64,000 bases of DNA from Candidatus Poribacteria bacterium (GCA_958295945.1 OY282386.1:2803864-2867863), one strand, 5' to 3'. Counted from the stretch's first letter, positions 45,431 to 54,789 are shown. The notes: generated from the sequence alone by a model not told the origin. Program-made: numbers and translations.

Positions 45431-46189
45431 TTGAGCGAAAGAATACCTATAGCATTGCAGTTATATTCTGTCAGAGACGATTGTGCGAAAGACCTATCCC
45501 TAACACTCCAAGCAGTCGCACAGATGGGGTATGAAGGGGTCGAATTTGCTGGATACTATGACCGATCTGCAGAAGAATTACGGGATATGTGTGATGACCT
45601 TGAACTTAAAATAGTTGGCACGCATACTGGATTGAACACACTTCTTGGTGATGAACTTGATAAAACTGTGGAGTTCAATAAGACACTCGGTAATCCCTAT
45701 CTGATAGTTCCAGGATTGGGTGGAGAATATACCAATTCACAAGATGCTTGGAAAGAGACTGCTAAAATCTTCAACGATATTGCAGATAAAATCTCCGACC
45801 AAGGTCTGTCCACTGGATACCACAACCATGCAAGTGAATTCAAACCTTTGGAGGGAAAAATCCCCTGGGACACTTTTGCCAGCAACACCCGTGAAGAAGT
45901 CGTATTACAGATAGATACGGGGCATGTCCTACGCGCAGGTCAAGACAACGTCCCATTTATTGAACGTTACCCCGGCAGATACAAGATCGTGCATATTAAA
46001 GAGTTCTCCGCAACCAATGACAAAGCACTCATCGGAGAAGGTGACTTGGCATGGGAAGAAGTCTTCAATGCATTTGAAACTGTCGGCGGCACTGAATGGT
46101 ACATCGTTGAGCAAGAAAGTTACCCCTATCCTCCGCTTGAATGTGCTAAACGTTGTCTTGAAGCTCTAAGAAAAATGGGAAAAATATAG
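45431..46189 (+). CDS. Sugar phosphate isomerase/epimerase family protein
   Basis: 252 residues starting at TTG 45431, supported by AAGGAGAATCTAA 7 nt before it; there is no in-frame ATG near. Xylose isomerase-like TIM barrel: QLYSVRDDCAKDLSLTLQAV, GYEGVEFAGYYD, TGYHNHASEF (metal His), LQIDTGHVLRAG (Asp-His), IVHIKEFSA and YIVEQESYPY (Glu). The LYSVRDD N-terminus is shared with IolE-like and tagatose epimerase-like enzymes. It follows a dehydrogenase and overlaps closely with a methyltransferase (2-nt gap). Confidence 0.92.
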   Translation: MSERIPIALQLYSVRDDCAKDLSLTLQAVAQMGYEGVEFAGYYDRSAEELRDMCDDLELKIVGTHTGLNTLLGDELDKTVEFNKTLGNPYLIVPGLGGEYTNSQDAWKETAKIFNDIADKISDQGLSTGYHNHASEFKPLEGKIPWDTFASNTREEVVLQIDTGHVLRAGQDNVPFIERYPGRYKIVHIKEFSATNDKALIGEGDLAWEEVFNAFETVGGTEWYIVEQESYPYPPLECAKRCLEALRKMGKI

Positions 46190-46191
46190 GT

Positions 46192-46935
46192 TTGAGTGAA
46201 CCAGATGCATCGCGACCGAACGGTCAATCAGTCACCGTTGAGACAGAACTCTTACTCTGGTGGGAGGATTATTATTTACCAGTATTTGAATATGTCCTCC
46301 CAAAAATGGGGGACCTACAAGATAAAAAGGTGCTTGAGTTAGGCACTGGCACAGGTGGCACTGCAACGCTTCTTGCCAAGAAAGGTGCATCTGTCGTTGG
46401 CATTGACCTTTTGCCCTTTCGTTTGGATGAAGCGAGGGATAGGGTCAAACACCACGATGTCTCAGATGCGGTAGACTTTTCACTCATGGATGCAACACAA
46501 CTCGCCTTTCCAGATAACACGTTTGATTTCGTTATCTCAAAATCCGTGTTAGTGTTCACTGAACACGCGCAAACAGCACAAGAGTGTTATCGTGTGTTAA
46601 AGCCAGGTGGAAAGGCGATTTTCATGGAGAATATGCGTCATCATCCAGTAGTTTGGCTTTATCGCAAACTTTTCTTGAAATACTCACAAGAGTTGCATTA
46701 TTTTTCTCTTACCGATATTGAAGCATTAGATGTAGCATTTGACAAGGTGAATCATAGAGAATTTCATTTCCTATCTATAGCTTCGCTTTTTTGGAAAAGA
46801 GTAATCCCAATCCGTTTCCTTTATAAATGGTCCTTGCAATTTCTCAAAGTAATAGATAAAATGCTCTTACGACTTTTTCCTTTTCTAAAACGTTTCTGTT
46901 GGATTTCCGCAATCATCTGTCATAAAAAGGTGTGA
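46192..46935 (+). CDS. Class I SAM-dependent methyltransferase
   Basis: 247 residues from TTG 46192, 2 nt after the epimerase stop, probably by coupled translation. The SAM-binding motif KVLELGTGTGGTATLLAKKG (motif I), VVGIDLLPFRLDEAR (motif II) and DNTFDFVISKSVLVF (post I) belong to the Methyltransf_11 family. The C-terminal 60 residues are strongly hydrophobic and basic (FLYKWSLQFLKVIDKMLLRL), as in enzymes acting on lipids or at the membrane. The substrate is unknown. Confidence 0.9.
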   Translation: MSEPDASRPNGQSVTVETELLLWWEDYYLPVFEYVLPKMGDLQDKKVLELGTGTGGTATLLAKKGASVVGIDLLPFRLDEARDRVKHHDVSDAVDFSLMDATQLAFPDNTFDFVISKSVLVFTEHAQTAQECYRVLKPGGKAIFMENMRHHPVVWLYRKLFLKYSQELHYFSLTDIEALDVAFDKVNHREFHFLSIASLFWKRVIPIRFLYKWSLQFLKVIDKMLLRLFPFLKRFCWISAIICHKKV

Positions 46936-46998
46936 ACGCCTGCACTATTTCTACCCGATTTTAGTGTGAAAGATTACTTTCATTACTTAGGAGCAACC

Positions 46999-48988
46999 AT
47001 GAAATCAACGTATCACATATTTACATTTATTCTAATGTTTGTAGGATTGACATCTTATGTTCATGCACAAGACAACACACAACTCGGATTACCCGACGGT
47101 GCAATCGCACGACTTGGTAAAGGCGGCATCAATATCATGCAGTTCTCACCAGATGGAACGCGACTTGCGGTTGGTACTGATGTTGGTCTGTGGCTTTACG
47201 ATGTTCCAGATGGGAAGGCAACTGCATTATTTACAGACCATTCCAAAAAAGTCTACGCACTCGCATTTTCAGACGATGGAAGAATACTTGCCAGTGGTGG
47301 ATACGGAAATCCTACCATACAACTGTGGGATTTAGAGAACGATACTCCCCATTCTACTTTGTTTTTTAATAGAGAATTTAAGGCTGTTGTTGCCTTGGTT
47401 TTTTTTGGGAAATACACTTATCAGTTATGACAATAGTGGAAGAATCATTTATTGGAATATAAATAACGGTGATATTTTATCAGAATTGGCTAAGGTGGAT
47501 CCAAATCAAGCTGTTACGTTTTCGCCTACAGGCAAGTATATTGCTGTAACGGATATTCAACACAAAATACATATATATGATACATCCTTGAGCGATAAGC
47601 ATATTATCTTTCAAGATGATGAATTAAAAAATGATATTTTTGCCTTAGCCGTTACAACAAATAGTGAAAAACTGGTAAGTGGTGGTAAGGACGATTTTAT
47701 TAGAATCTGGGATATTAAAGAAAGGAAGCTGACAACGTCTCTTAATGTCCAAAATACCACAATAACTTCAGTTGCCATATCACCAGATGACAAAATATTT
47801 GCAAGTGGACATGCTAATAAAGAGATTATCCTTTGGGATCTTGCTAATCCTAAAAAACTTAGAACACTGAACGGACATAAAAACACAGTTAATGCTTTAA
47901 CTTTTTCACCTGAGGGTGCAAGTAAATATAGCGGATGTCTTGCAAGTGGTAGCCTTGATGGCACAATCCGCTTCTGGAATCCTGATACAGGTGAAGAACT
48001 TGTCACCTTTGCTACAGGACATGCAAAATGGATTAAGGCAATTGCATTTTCTGAGAATGGGTCAACACTTGTGAGTGCTAACATGAATGGGACTGTGGAT
48101 GTATGGAGTTTGAACGGTTATCAAGAGATATTTGCATTTACGAATGGAGTAAGCGATTATGTTTCTTCAGTTGCATTTACCAATGATGCTAAACGTTTTG
48201 TCTGTCAGGGGTTAAACAATTATTCATTTACATTCAAACCTTACGGTTTCGGATATACCACAGATGCAGATGACAGCCTTGAAATACTCCCTATACGAAT
48301 GTGGGATATAACCACTGGTGAAGAAGTATTAGGACCTTGGAATGACCATTCATGTGATTTACTTGCATTTTCACCTGATAAAGAAAAACTTGCCATCTAT
48401 GGATCAGAAAATGTATTGGGATGGAATATTGATTCTGCAGAAGAACTGTTTGATATTTCAACTGAGGAACTATATTTCATTGAAAACATCGTAATGTCAC
48501 CTGATAATAAATATATTGTGATGTATGAATCCTCTGAGAAACCATTTATATGGAAAACAGAAAAACCAGAAGATCCTCCAATACAAATTAATACGCGTGT
48601 CAAATCTATGGCATTCTCTCCAGATGGTAATAGAATTGCAGTCTTAAGCGGTGAGAATATTTTCCTACATGATTTAGAATTGTTCCCATCTGACGAACCT
48701 AAAGAACTTTATGCAGACCTACACGGACATGTAATTAGAATGATCTTCTCTCCCGATAGTAAAATCCTTGTCGCTACTGGATTTTTTGAGCTAATATCGA
48801 ATATCAGAATGAAATTGTGGGATGTGGAAACAGGTGAAGAAATTAGAACTTTGTCTGGACACACTGAACTTATAGAATCGCTTGCATTTTCACATGATGG
48901 GAAAATACTTGCCAGTGGAAGTTTTGATGGGACTGTGCTGTTGTGGGATTGGGAGAAAATATCTAAAAGAGAAGGAAATGCTGAATAG
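46999..48988 (+). pseudogene. Secreted WD40-repeat protein, frame broken at a T8 run
   Basis: From ATG 46999 (TTAGGAGCAACC upstream) a signal peptide (HIFTFILMFVGLTSYVHAQ) leads into WD40 blades such as NIMQFSPDGTRLAVGTDVGL. The first frame stops at 47430, while the second frame continues WD40 units (TGKYIAVTDIQHKIHIYD, DKIFASGHANKEIILWDLA, GKILASGSFDGTVLLWDW) to 48988. The frames meet at eight T residues (47399-47406); seven would restore ALVFLGNTLIS. It has about 12-14 blades, suggesting two propellers. It may be phase-variable, a sequencing error, or a real break. TGA 47428-47430 is not selenocysteine: the frame after it is not coding. Confidence 0.85.
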
Positions 48989-48992
48989 CACT

Positions 48993-49235
48993 TCAGTAAA
49001 TAATGCATGCCCCACCGACACAGACACTTCCTGCTTTTTGAGTAACATCACCCGCTACACTGTTTTCCTCTCCAGTTTCAAATTCCGATATTAATAGTTC
49101 CGTTTTTTCTGCAGGTTTTGTAAGATTTATCTGTAATGAGTCGTTTGTAGTCAGGGTATATGTACAACCAGCGTATAGCATGGAAAAGAGAAATACAGAC
49201 AAGAGTGTGAGGGCAAACATGTATTTGGATTTCAC
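48993..49235 (-). CDS. Small lipoprotein with C-terminal CVGGAC
   Basis: 80 residues. Signal peptide FALTLLSVFLFSMLYAGC gives lipobox LYAGC; the mature chain is about 55 residues. It ends AGSVCVGGACIIY, with two cysteines three residues apart in sequence spacing C-x4-C, possibly a disulfide, metal or thiol-exchange site. It starts 4 nt after the DUF362 gene, so it is the last gene of an operon with two peroxiredoxin-like selenoproteins. No family recognised. The cysteines could make it a substrate of the redox proteins encoded upstream, by inference. Confidence 0.7.
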   Translation of the reverse strand: MKSKYMFALTLLSVFLFSMLYAGCTYTLTTNDSLQINLTKPAEKTELLISEFETGEENSVAGDVTQKAGSVCVGGACIIY

Positions 49236-49239
49236 GAAA

Positions 49240-50352
49240 TTACACCTCTATTTTTTGTAGGTTCACTTGGTCAAGAGAGTTGCTTCCAATTTCAAGTCCG
49301 CTTGCTGATGTAATATGGTTTGCATATTTTGACATAGAACTTAGTCCCATCTCTTCGCGCTTTTGATTGACAGTTTGAAGGATTAGGACATCAAGGATAA
49401 CAGGATCCGCACTTACAAACATCCCACCAAATTGCCATATACTTTCTTCGTGATATGTAGGACCTTTGTCATAGGAAGCCTGCAACCCATCAACGATGTT
49501 AAGAACGACTTTATCCTTAATCACCTTGTTCTCATAAATCTCAGCGATAGCAGGATTGCAATAGAGCGGTCTGCCATGGAATCTCATTGTATTGTCAACA
49601 CTACCGAAAGCCATGTTTTTGAGACATCCGCTGATTCCCGACATTTCGTGTTGTTTCAGAACTGGGACATTTATTACAACATCCACCATTTCAGTCATTA
49701 TGCGAGAATAGAGTGAGCGTGTGCTTTCACTTTCTCGGCGAGTGATGCTGTCCTTTTCGGTTTCGTAGAATACTTTGTCGTCGTAACCGATGTCGTTTAA
49801 GTTAGTTGCCAAAGTGCGGACATCGCCTTTGTCTGTGATAATGGGGAATCCTGCACTCAATAGATGGTCTTCAAACCGATCCCATATAATGATCTGTTTC
49901 CTGAGAACTCCTGCGCTGTTTAATGAATCAACAATTTTATTTACTAAGACAGCATGTGTGCACAGTTTTGGACCGGCAAGAGGGTTTATTTTGATTCCAA
50001 CAATGTTGTCCGGTAAGACAAAATCTCTCCATGCTTCTTTTGCGGTATCACGCCCAGTGAGTTTCACCATAGCTTGATCGAGCATCTCGCCTACAGCATC
50101 TTCATCAAGTATATCATCTTCCCACACTTGTTTTCCAAGAACTTCTATAGCAGGAGTTAGGTTTTCTTTCTGTTGAGGCGTGGTGAGCACACGACCACCG
50201 ATTTGTGCAAATGCTGGCAGAGTGCTAAGGGCAGCACCACTAACAGCCCCTATTGCGGTAAGGAATTCACGACGGTCTAACTTATCACGTTCTCGAACTG
50301 TTTTTTCACAGTCAGCCTTGATGTCTGCAATTACTTTGTCGGTATTGTTCAT
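49240..50352 (-). CDS. DUF362 domain protein with Tat signal
   Basis: 370 residues. The start ATG at 50352 overlaps the stop of the peroxiredoxin gene as TGATG, so translation is coupled; the TTG at 50355 is not needed. Near residue 25 is DRREFLTAIGAVSGAALSTL, a twin-arginine signal, and TatA is encoded at 57321. The mature domain has DFVLPDNIVGIKINPLAG, VINVPVLKQHEMSGISGCLK and MAFGSVDN, as in DUF362 proteins (some are iron-sulfur, but no Cys cluster is seen here). Function unknown. Export folded, together with two redox lipoproteins, hints at an envelope redox role. Confidence 0.88.
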   Translation of the reverse strand: MNNTDKVIADIKADCEKTVRERDKLDRREFLTAIGAVSGAALSTLPAFAQIGGRVLTTPQQKENLTPAIEVLGKQVWEDDILDEDAVGEMLDQAMVKLTGRDTAKEAWRDFVLPDNIVGIKINPLAGPKLCTHAVLVNKIVDSLNSAGVLRKQIIIWDRFEDHLLSAGFPIITDKGDVRTLATNLNDIGYDDKVFYETEKDSITRRESESTRSLYSRIMTEMVDVVINVPVLKQHEMSGISGCLKNMAFGSVDNTMRFHGRPLYCNPAIAEIYENKVIKDKVVLNIVDGLQASYDKGPTYHEESIWQFGGMFVSADPVILDVLILQTVNQKREEMGLSSMSKYANHITSASGLEIGSNSLDQVNLQKIEV

Positions 50353-50954
50353 CAAAGTTTACCTAATTCCGTTAGAATGGTAGCAGTAGGTACACGATTG
50401 GAAAAAGAATCGAGCGACTTCCACGCAACTGATCCATCCTGAGCAATAATATACGCTGCTGGTCTTGCAATTGTTTCGTTAGTTTGATCCAAGACATTAT
50501 ATGCGTTGATAGCATCTTTGTAGGTGTCTGCAAGAACAGGATACGTGAGCCCTTCATTCTCAGTAGTTTCCTTTGTAATACTAACATTTTCAGAACTGAT
50601 AGCAAATAGTTCTGCATTATTGCTTTTAATTTCTTCGTAATTATCTTGCAACTCAACGAGTTGCGTTGTGCATAGCGGTCAGCCACCCGTTCTGTAAAAG
50701 ACGATTACCACATGTTTGCCATTATCAAGATGTTCAGACAGTGTGTGGATATTACCATCTCCATCTGTTAACTGAAAATCAGGTGCGTGTGTGCCAATTA
50801 CTAAACCTTCACCTAATTCCGCTTCTGCTTCCGTTTCTGGAACTGTAACAGGATCAAGCTCTTTAGAACTATCTACTGGATTGTCAGTTGAACCACAACT
50901 AAAAACACTAAATATCAAAAGTGCTAATACAACGTGCATACAAGTTTGTCTCAT
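50352..50954 (-). CDS. Selenocysteine peroxiredoxin-like lipoprotein B
   Basis: 200 residues with a UGA at 50679-50681 (codon 92) read as selenocysteine. Lipobox FSVFSCG near residue 20. The thioredoxin-fold part: IGTHAPDFQLTDGDGNIHTL, VVIVFYRTGG-U-PLC, then LFAISSENVS and PAAYIIAQDGSVAW. Relatives carry FYRGGWCPFC, so Sec replaces the peroxidatic or first redox Cys of a CxxC (here U92-x2-C95). The frame stays conserved for 109 codons after the UGA. Such proteins reduce peroxides or disulfides. Gene order: paralogue A upstream, DUF362 downstream (overlap). A truncating stop is possible but disfavoured by the hairpin and by the paralogue. Confidence 0.9.
50648..50681 (-). promoter_or_regulatory. 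SECIS-like element of peroxiredoxin B
   Basis: On the minus strand, 14 nt after the UGA (50681-50679), GCAACTC, loop GTT and GAGTTGC form a perfect 7-bp hairpin (50664-50648). Spacing matches the other two UGA sites in the window. Confidence 0.82.
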
Positions 50955-50995
50955 ATTTAATCCTCATAGATGAAAAACATACCTAATAGATCTTT

Positions 50996-52099
50996 CTATT
51001 TACCCAACTGATCAAGAATGTCTTCAGTTGGAATCCGATGACCTAAGCGTGCATCAAGGAATGACCAAGTAATGAGACCATTCTGATTGATTATATAGGT
51101 TGCAGGTCGTGCAAGATGTTTGTTATTTGGGTCAACAACGTTATAATCTCCAATCGTCTCCTTATCACTATCTGAAAGCACTGTGAATTCAAGACCTTCT
51201 TTGTCAACTGTGTCTTTAGATGAATCCACGTTATCGGAACTTATGGCTATGAGTTCGGCACCTTTTGCTTTGATTTTATCATAATCATCTTGCAACTCTC
51301 CGAGTTGCTCAACGCAAAACGGTCACCAACCACCACGATAAAAGACTATGACTAACTTCGTGTCACCAATAAATTCATCAAGTGATCGTTTCTGGTTGTC
51401 ACTGTCAGACAAATTAAATTCTGGTGCTGGGCTGCAGTTGACTAATCCTTTACCTGGATCTAAGTTCTCATTTTCACGAATCATTATTGTTAGTTCAACT
51501 TCTATCTCAAGGGTTTTATCAGCTTCAATTCCATCTACTGTTTGATCGTACATTTCATAACAACCATGAGTAATTGTTAGAGTGAATGATTGATCAACCG
51601 GTAGATTTTCAAAGGTAAAAGCACCTTCATCAGAAGTCAAGGTTTCATACTCTTCACCAGATTCATCGGTAAGTTGTACGAGAACATCAACTAATACATT
51701 CCCAGTTTTTTCATCTGTTAATATGCCATTCAAATGAGAAACAGGTACATCTAAAGGTGAGAGTGTTACTTTATCTAAGACGTTAGTTTCACCAGACTCA
51801 ATTTCTACATTTAATTCTGTTGTTTCATATCCTTTTGCAGAAATTTCAACAGTATATTGCCCCTCTTCTATATCTCCGAGGTCATAATTTGCATCAGAAT
51901 CTGTTTGTGCAATGAGTTGACCATCTTTCAATAGACGGACATGAATTGTAACACCTTCAATTGATTCAATCTGCACCTGAAGTTTACCAGGTTCTAATTG
52001 TACCTCTCCAGGTTTGTCGATTGGGTCTTCCGTTGAACCACAACCGAATCCAATCAACATCAACAGTGCTAATGCAAAGAGTGGTAATGTCTTTTTCAT
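50996..52099 (-). CDS. Selenocysteine peroxiredoxin-like lipoprotein A with beta-domains
   Basis: 367 residues with UGA at 51323-51325 (codon 259) in FYRGGW-U-PFC, the exact place of the first Cys in the WCPFC motif of AhpC/TSA-like proteins. Lipobox LIGFGCGS near residue 20. Before the thioredoxin fold are two beta-sandwich modules like carboxypeptidase regulatory domains (GQYTVEISAKGYETTELNVE; GAFTFENLPVDQSFTLTITH). After the UGA, 109 codons continue as a normal domain (LIAISSDNVDSSKD, RPATYIINQNGLITW) and match paralogue B. First gene of the operon; AAAGGAAACAAATAGTC precedes ATG 52099. Confidence 0.92.
51292..51325 (-). promoter_or_regulatory. SECIS-like element of peroxiredoxin A
   Basis: Minus strand: UGA (51325-51323), 14 nt, then GCAACTC, loop GGA, GAGTTGC, a perfect 7-bp stem (51308-51292). 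It is the same stem as in paralogue B but with a different loop. Confidence 0.82.
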
Positions 52100-52230
52100 G
52101 ACTATTTGTTTCCTTTACAAATGAAAACTTCAGTTTTTTTTGCATAAGATTTTCACAATTCTCACGTTTTCTACAAATTTAGGTTAAAATATTGTTATTT
52201 TCAAGGTATTCTGAATTTTCGGTGCGCTTA

Positions 52231-52320
52231 TACCAAATTAACGAGATCTGTATTGTTTTTGATGCTGAGAACACGGGCGGGCAGGGAAACCCTGCCCCTA
52301 CGATTTTGGTTAATTTGGTA
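52231..52320. mobile_element. MITE, TACCAAATTAAC family, copy 2
   Basis: 90 bp, ends TACCAAATTAAC and GTTAATTTGGTA, inverted relative to the copy at 26581-26670 with a closely matching interior (ACACGGGCGGGCAGGG, CCCTGCCCCTACGAT). Part of a 711-nt gap (52100-52810) made of repeats. Confidence 0.88.
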
Positions 52321-52324
52321 TTAG

Positions 52325-52398
52325 ATGAAGATTAAGAAATTAATTGGGTAATCCCGATTTCCTCAGGTCCGGTGTCCTAACCACACCAAAACCTTCAT
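52325..52398. repeat. MITE-like repeat, ATGAAGATTAA family, short copy 3
   Basis: 74 bp starting ATGAAGATTAAGAAAT and ending CCTTCAT. The left half matches 18365-18420 and the complement of 38480-38540. It abuts the MITE ending at 52320. Confidence 0.65.
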
Positions 52399-52526
52399 TT
52401 TTGAGGATCAACTCATTTCATGCATGTGTTCAGTCCCAGCGTGACGAAAGATATATTGGAAGACGACACCTACCTAATCACACAAGACCAGAGGGCGGCA
52501 GGTGTCCGTAAATGTAATTAAGGATA

Positions 52527-52598
52527 CACCTTTCGCACCGCTGGTGCTTACTTATAGGTCCGATACAATTTCTATACACATTCCGCACCGCTGGTGCT
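52527..52598. repeat. Two copies of the TTCGCACCGCTGGTGCT hairpin
   Basis: CACCTTTCGCACCGCTGGTGCT (arms AGCACCAGCG/CGCTGGTGCT in part) occurs at 52527 and, as CACATTCCGCACCGCTGGTG, near 52577. Related copies lie at 56971 and 57021. No gene is visible between 52399 and 52810. Confidence 0.75.
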
Positions 52599-52810
52599 GC
52601 TGTCTTCAAATACCAGCAACTATTCGTCCATAACACAGGCTCAAGTGACGCAGAAGACATTCTTCTCATCGCATCTAAAAGTCTATAAAACTACCGAAAG
52701 AATGAATTATTCTTCATCAAAGCGCGTCTACCGTTTGAGCGAATGTTCTGTAACTAACATGTAGATAGTGTGTAGAAGCGACAGAGAACATTAATTATGC
52801 CTACTACACA

Positions 52811-53611
52811 TTATTTTGAAGTACGTCCTTTGATTATTCCCCAAGTCGTAGCAAGTTTCCCTTGTGCTTCAACAGAAGTGACACTCAAAAGACTGTCAGA
52901 CATGATAGAATTTATGTCGTCTTCAGTTAATGCTACGTTAAAGAGTGCAACTTCATCAATGATTCCATTGGTGTATCTGTCAAAATGTCGACCGATATGG
53001 AACACGCCTTCAGCAGTACCATATCCATCTTCAGCATTGAAATCAACTTCAGCTTCCATTTTTCCATCAATCCAAATGGATGCTTTCCCGGTATCTGTAT
53101 TTGCCACACCGGCAACGAAATGCCACTGATCATCACCAATTTCAGTTGTACTTTCTGGTCTGGAATTTGCACTAGCACTATCACGTAAGAAGAAAGTCAC
53201 TTTGTTATTGCCGCCTCCGTTCCAGATCATGTACCAAGGCGTTGCCTGCGTTTTATCTTCATAATTCTTTCCTGCAAGTGAACCACCCACCACTGTTCCT
53301 TTGAAATGTGCAGTGAGTGAAAAGGATGTTCCAGCTTCAAAAGCAACATTTTCAGAATGTTGTACTTCAACCCAGTCATCTGTTCCATCAAATTGGAGTG
53401 CTTTTCCAAATTTCCCGTCTACCCATGTTGCTCCGTGAATTTGACCTTCACTGTTTTGACTAGATGAATCGCTTGCTACAGTGCCTTCACCTTCATCAAA
53501 AAGCCACAATCCTGTGATGTTTTCATAACTGAATTCTGCATAACTTGGATATGCTATAAGCAAAACGAGACTAATAAACAAAGTTAACGTAAATCCAAAA
53601 TATTTCATCAT
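52811..53611 (-). CDS. Secreted LamG-domain protein
   Basis: 266 residues. Signal peptide FTLTLFISLVLLIAYPSYAE. One LamG/concanavalin-like jelly-roll: ITGLWLFDEGEGTVASDSSS, KFGKALQFDGTDDWVEVQHS, WHFVAGVANTDTGKASIWID, and GIIDEVALFNVALTEDDIN. The domain binds sugars or surface ligands. The tail VEAQGKLATTWGIIKG is shared with other LamG proteins here. AATTAGGAGATATAT precedes the start. It lies 15 nt after its paralogue at 53627 in one transcript. About 60 percent of positions look identical to that paralogue. Confidence 0.93.
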   Translation of the reverse strand: MMKYFGFTLTLFISLVLLIAYPSYAEFSYENITGLWLFDEGEGTVASDSSSQNSEGQIHGATWVDGKFGKALQFDGTDDWVEVQHSENVAFEAGTSFSLTAHFKGTVVGGSLAGKNYEDKTQATPWYMIWNGGGNNKVTFFLRDSASANSRPESTTEIGDDQWHFVAGVANTDTGKASIWIDGKMEAEVDFNAEDGYGTAEGVFHIGRHFDRYTNGIIDEVALFNVALTEDDINSIMSDSLLSVTSVEAQGKLATTWGIIKGRTSK

Positions 53612-53626
53612 ATATATCTCCTAATT

Positions 53627-54421
53627 TTATTTTATATTTCTCTTAATTTTAGCCCATGTTGTTGTGAGTTTCCCTACCGCGTCTACTGCTGCGGCTTCTT
53701 CTAAACCATTGTTCATAATAGTGTCCATATCATTTTCGGTCAATGCAACATTAAAGAGTCCGACATCATCAATGATACCCTTTGTATATCGATCAAAGTG
53801 TCTAGCGATGTGAAATACACTATCATTTGTGCCGTAACCTTCCGACACATCTAAGTTTCCTTCAACATTCTTTTTTCCATCTATCCACAAGGAAATTTTC
53901 TTTGCATCTGCATCAGCAACAGCTGCAATGAAATGCCATTTTTCATCTGAGACTGGCACTGTACTATCTATTCTTAAATTCTGATCTGCTGAAGTGCGAA
54001 GAAAAAAAGATACATTTGCATCACCACCACCATTCCACAACAAATACCAAGGTTTGACTTGTGTTGTATCTTCATAACCTTTACCGACAAGAGAACCTCC
54101 TACTGCTGATCCATTGTAATGAAGTGTAATAGTAAAGGATGTACCTTTCTCAAACGCAACAGTATCCGAGTGTTGAACTTCAACCCAGTCATCCGTACCA
54201 TCAAATTCAAGTGCTTTACCAAATTGACCATCAACCCATTTTGCACCACCAATGATTTTACCATCGTTACCGTTTGCTGACGAATCTTTTGCTGTGTCCC
54301 CATTGCCCTCATTAAAGAGCCACATTCCCATGATGTTGTCGGCATCAAACGCCGCATGTGTGGGAAGGATTACGAAACATGCAGCAAATAGTATAACTAT
54401 ATAGATATGTATAAATCTCAT
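53627..54421 (-). CDS. Secreted LamG-domain protein (paralogue)
   Basis: 264 residues with a signal peptide (IVILFAACFVILPTHAAF) and one LamG domain: IMGMWLFNEGNGDTAKDSSA, QFGKALEFDGTDDWVEVQHS, WHFIAAVADADAKKISLWID, RYTKGIIDDVGLFNVALTEN. The tail is VDAVGKLTTTWAKIKRN. AAAGGAGACGAG is the ribosome-binding site. It is first of the minus-strand LamG pair, with 15 nt to the next gene. Copy and neighbour arose by tandem duplication. Confidence 0.93.
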   Translation of the reverse strand: MRFIHIYIVILFAACFVILPTHAAFDADNIMGMWLFNEGNGDTAKDSSANGNDGKIIGGAKWVDGQFGKALEFDGTDDWVEVQHSDTVAFEKGTSFTITLHYNGSAVGGSLVGKGYEDTTQVKPWYLLWNGGGDANVSFFLRTSADQNLRIDSTVPVSDEKWHFIAAVADADAKKISLWIDGKKNVEGNLDVSEGYGTNDSVFHIARHFDRYTKGIIDDVGLFNVALTENDMDTIMNNGLEEAAAVDAVGKLTTTWAKIKRNIK

Positions 54422-54670
54422 CTCGTCTCCTTTCTTTGTTTCATATTAGTTCCAATATGACCTAATTACTACATTTCAATATTGTAAGACCAATATACGA
54501 AAGTATAACATAATTATTGCGTTACATCAAGTATATTTTCAAGAGTATAGAGGTATTTGGTTCTCGGTATTTCAGGTATATTTTGATATTTAATCTGATA
54601 CGGTTTCATACGTTATGTTAAAGTAAGAGGTGTAATGAATTGCGCGGCTATGAACCGACTCATCTATAAG

Positions 54671-54779
54671 GGTGGTTGGAAACTACTCCAACAATGTGAG
54701 AGAAACCACTCCAACAATGGGGATGGCGGGGCACGGAGACCCCGCACTACAATCGTGGTTGGAAACTACTCCAACAATG
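54671..54779. repeat. Three copies of a TTGGAAACTACTCCAACAATG unit
   Basis: GGTTGGAAACTACTCCAACA occurs at 54674 and 54757; a shorter form (GAAACCACTCCAACAATG) is at 54701. Between them lies GGCGGGGCACGGAGACCCCG. Part of the 368-nt gap 54422-54789, which shows no gene. Confidence 0.7.
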
Positions 54780-54789
54780 TCTTTTAGTG

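Noticed and set aside
47428-47430. Possible selenocysteine UGA in the WD40 gene
   Set aside because: The frame after the TGA is not WD40 sequence; the coding frame changes earlier at the T8 run, so this is a frameshift.
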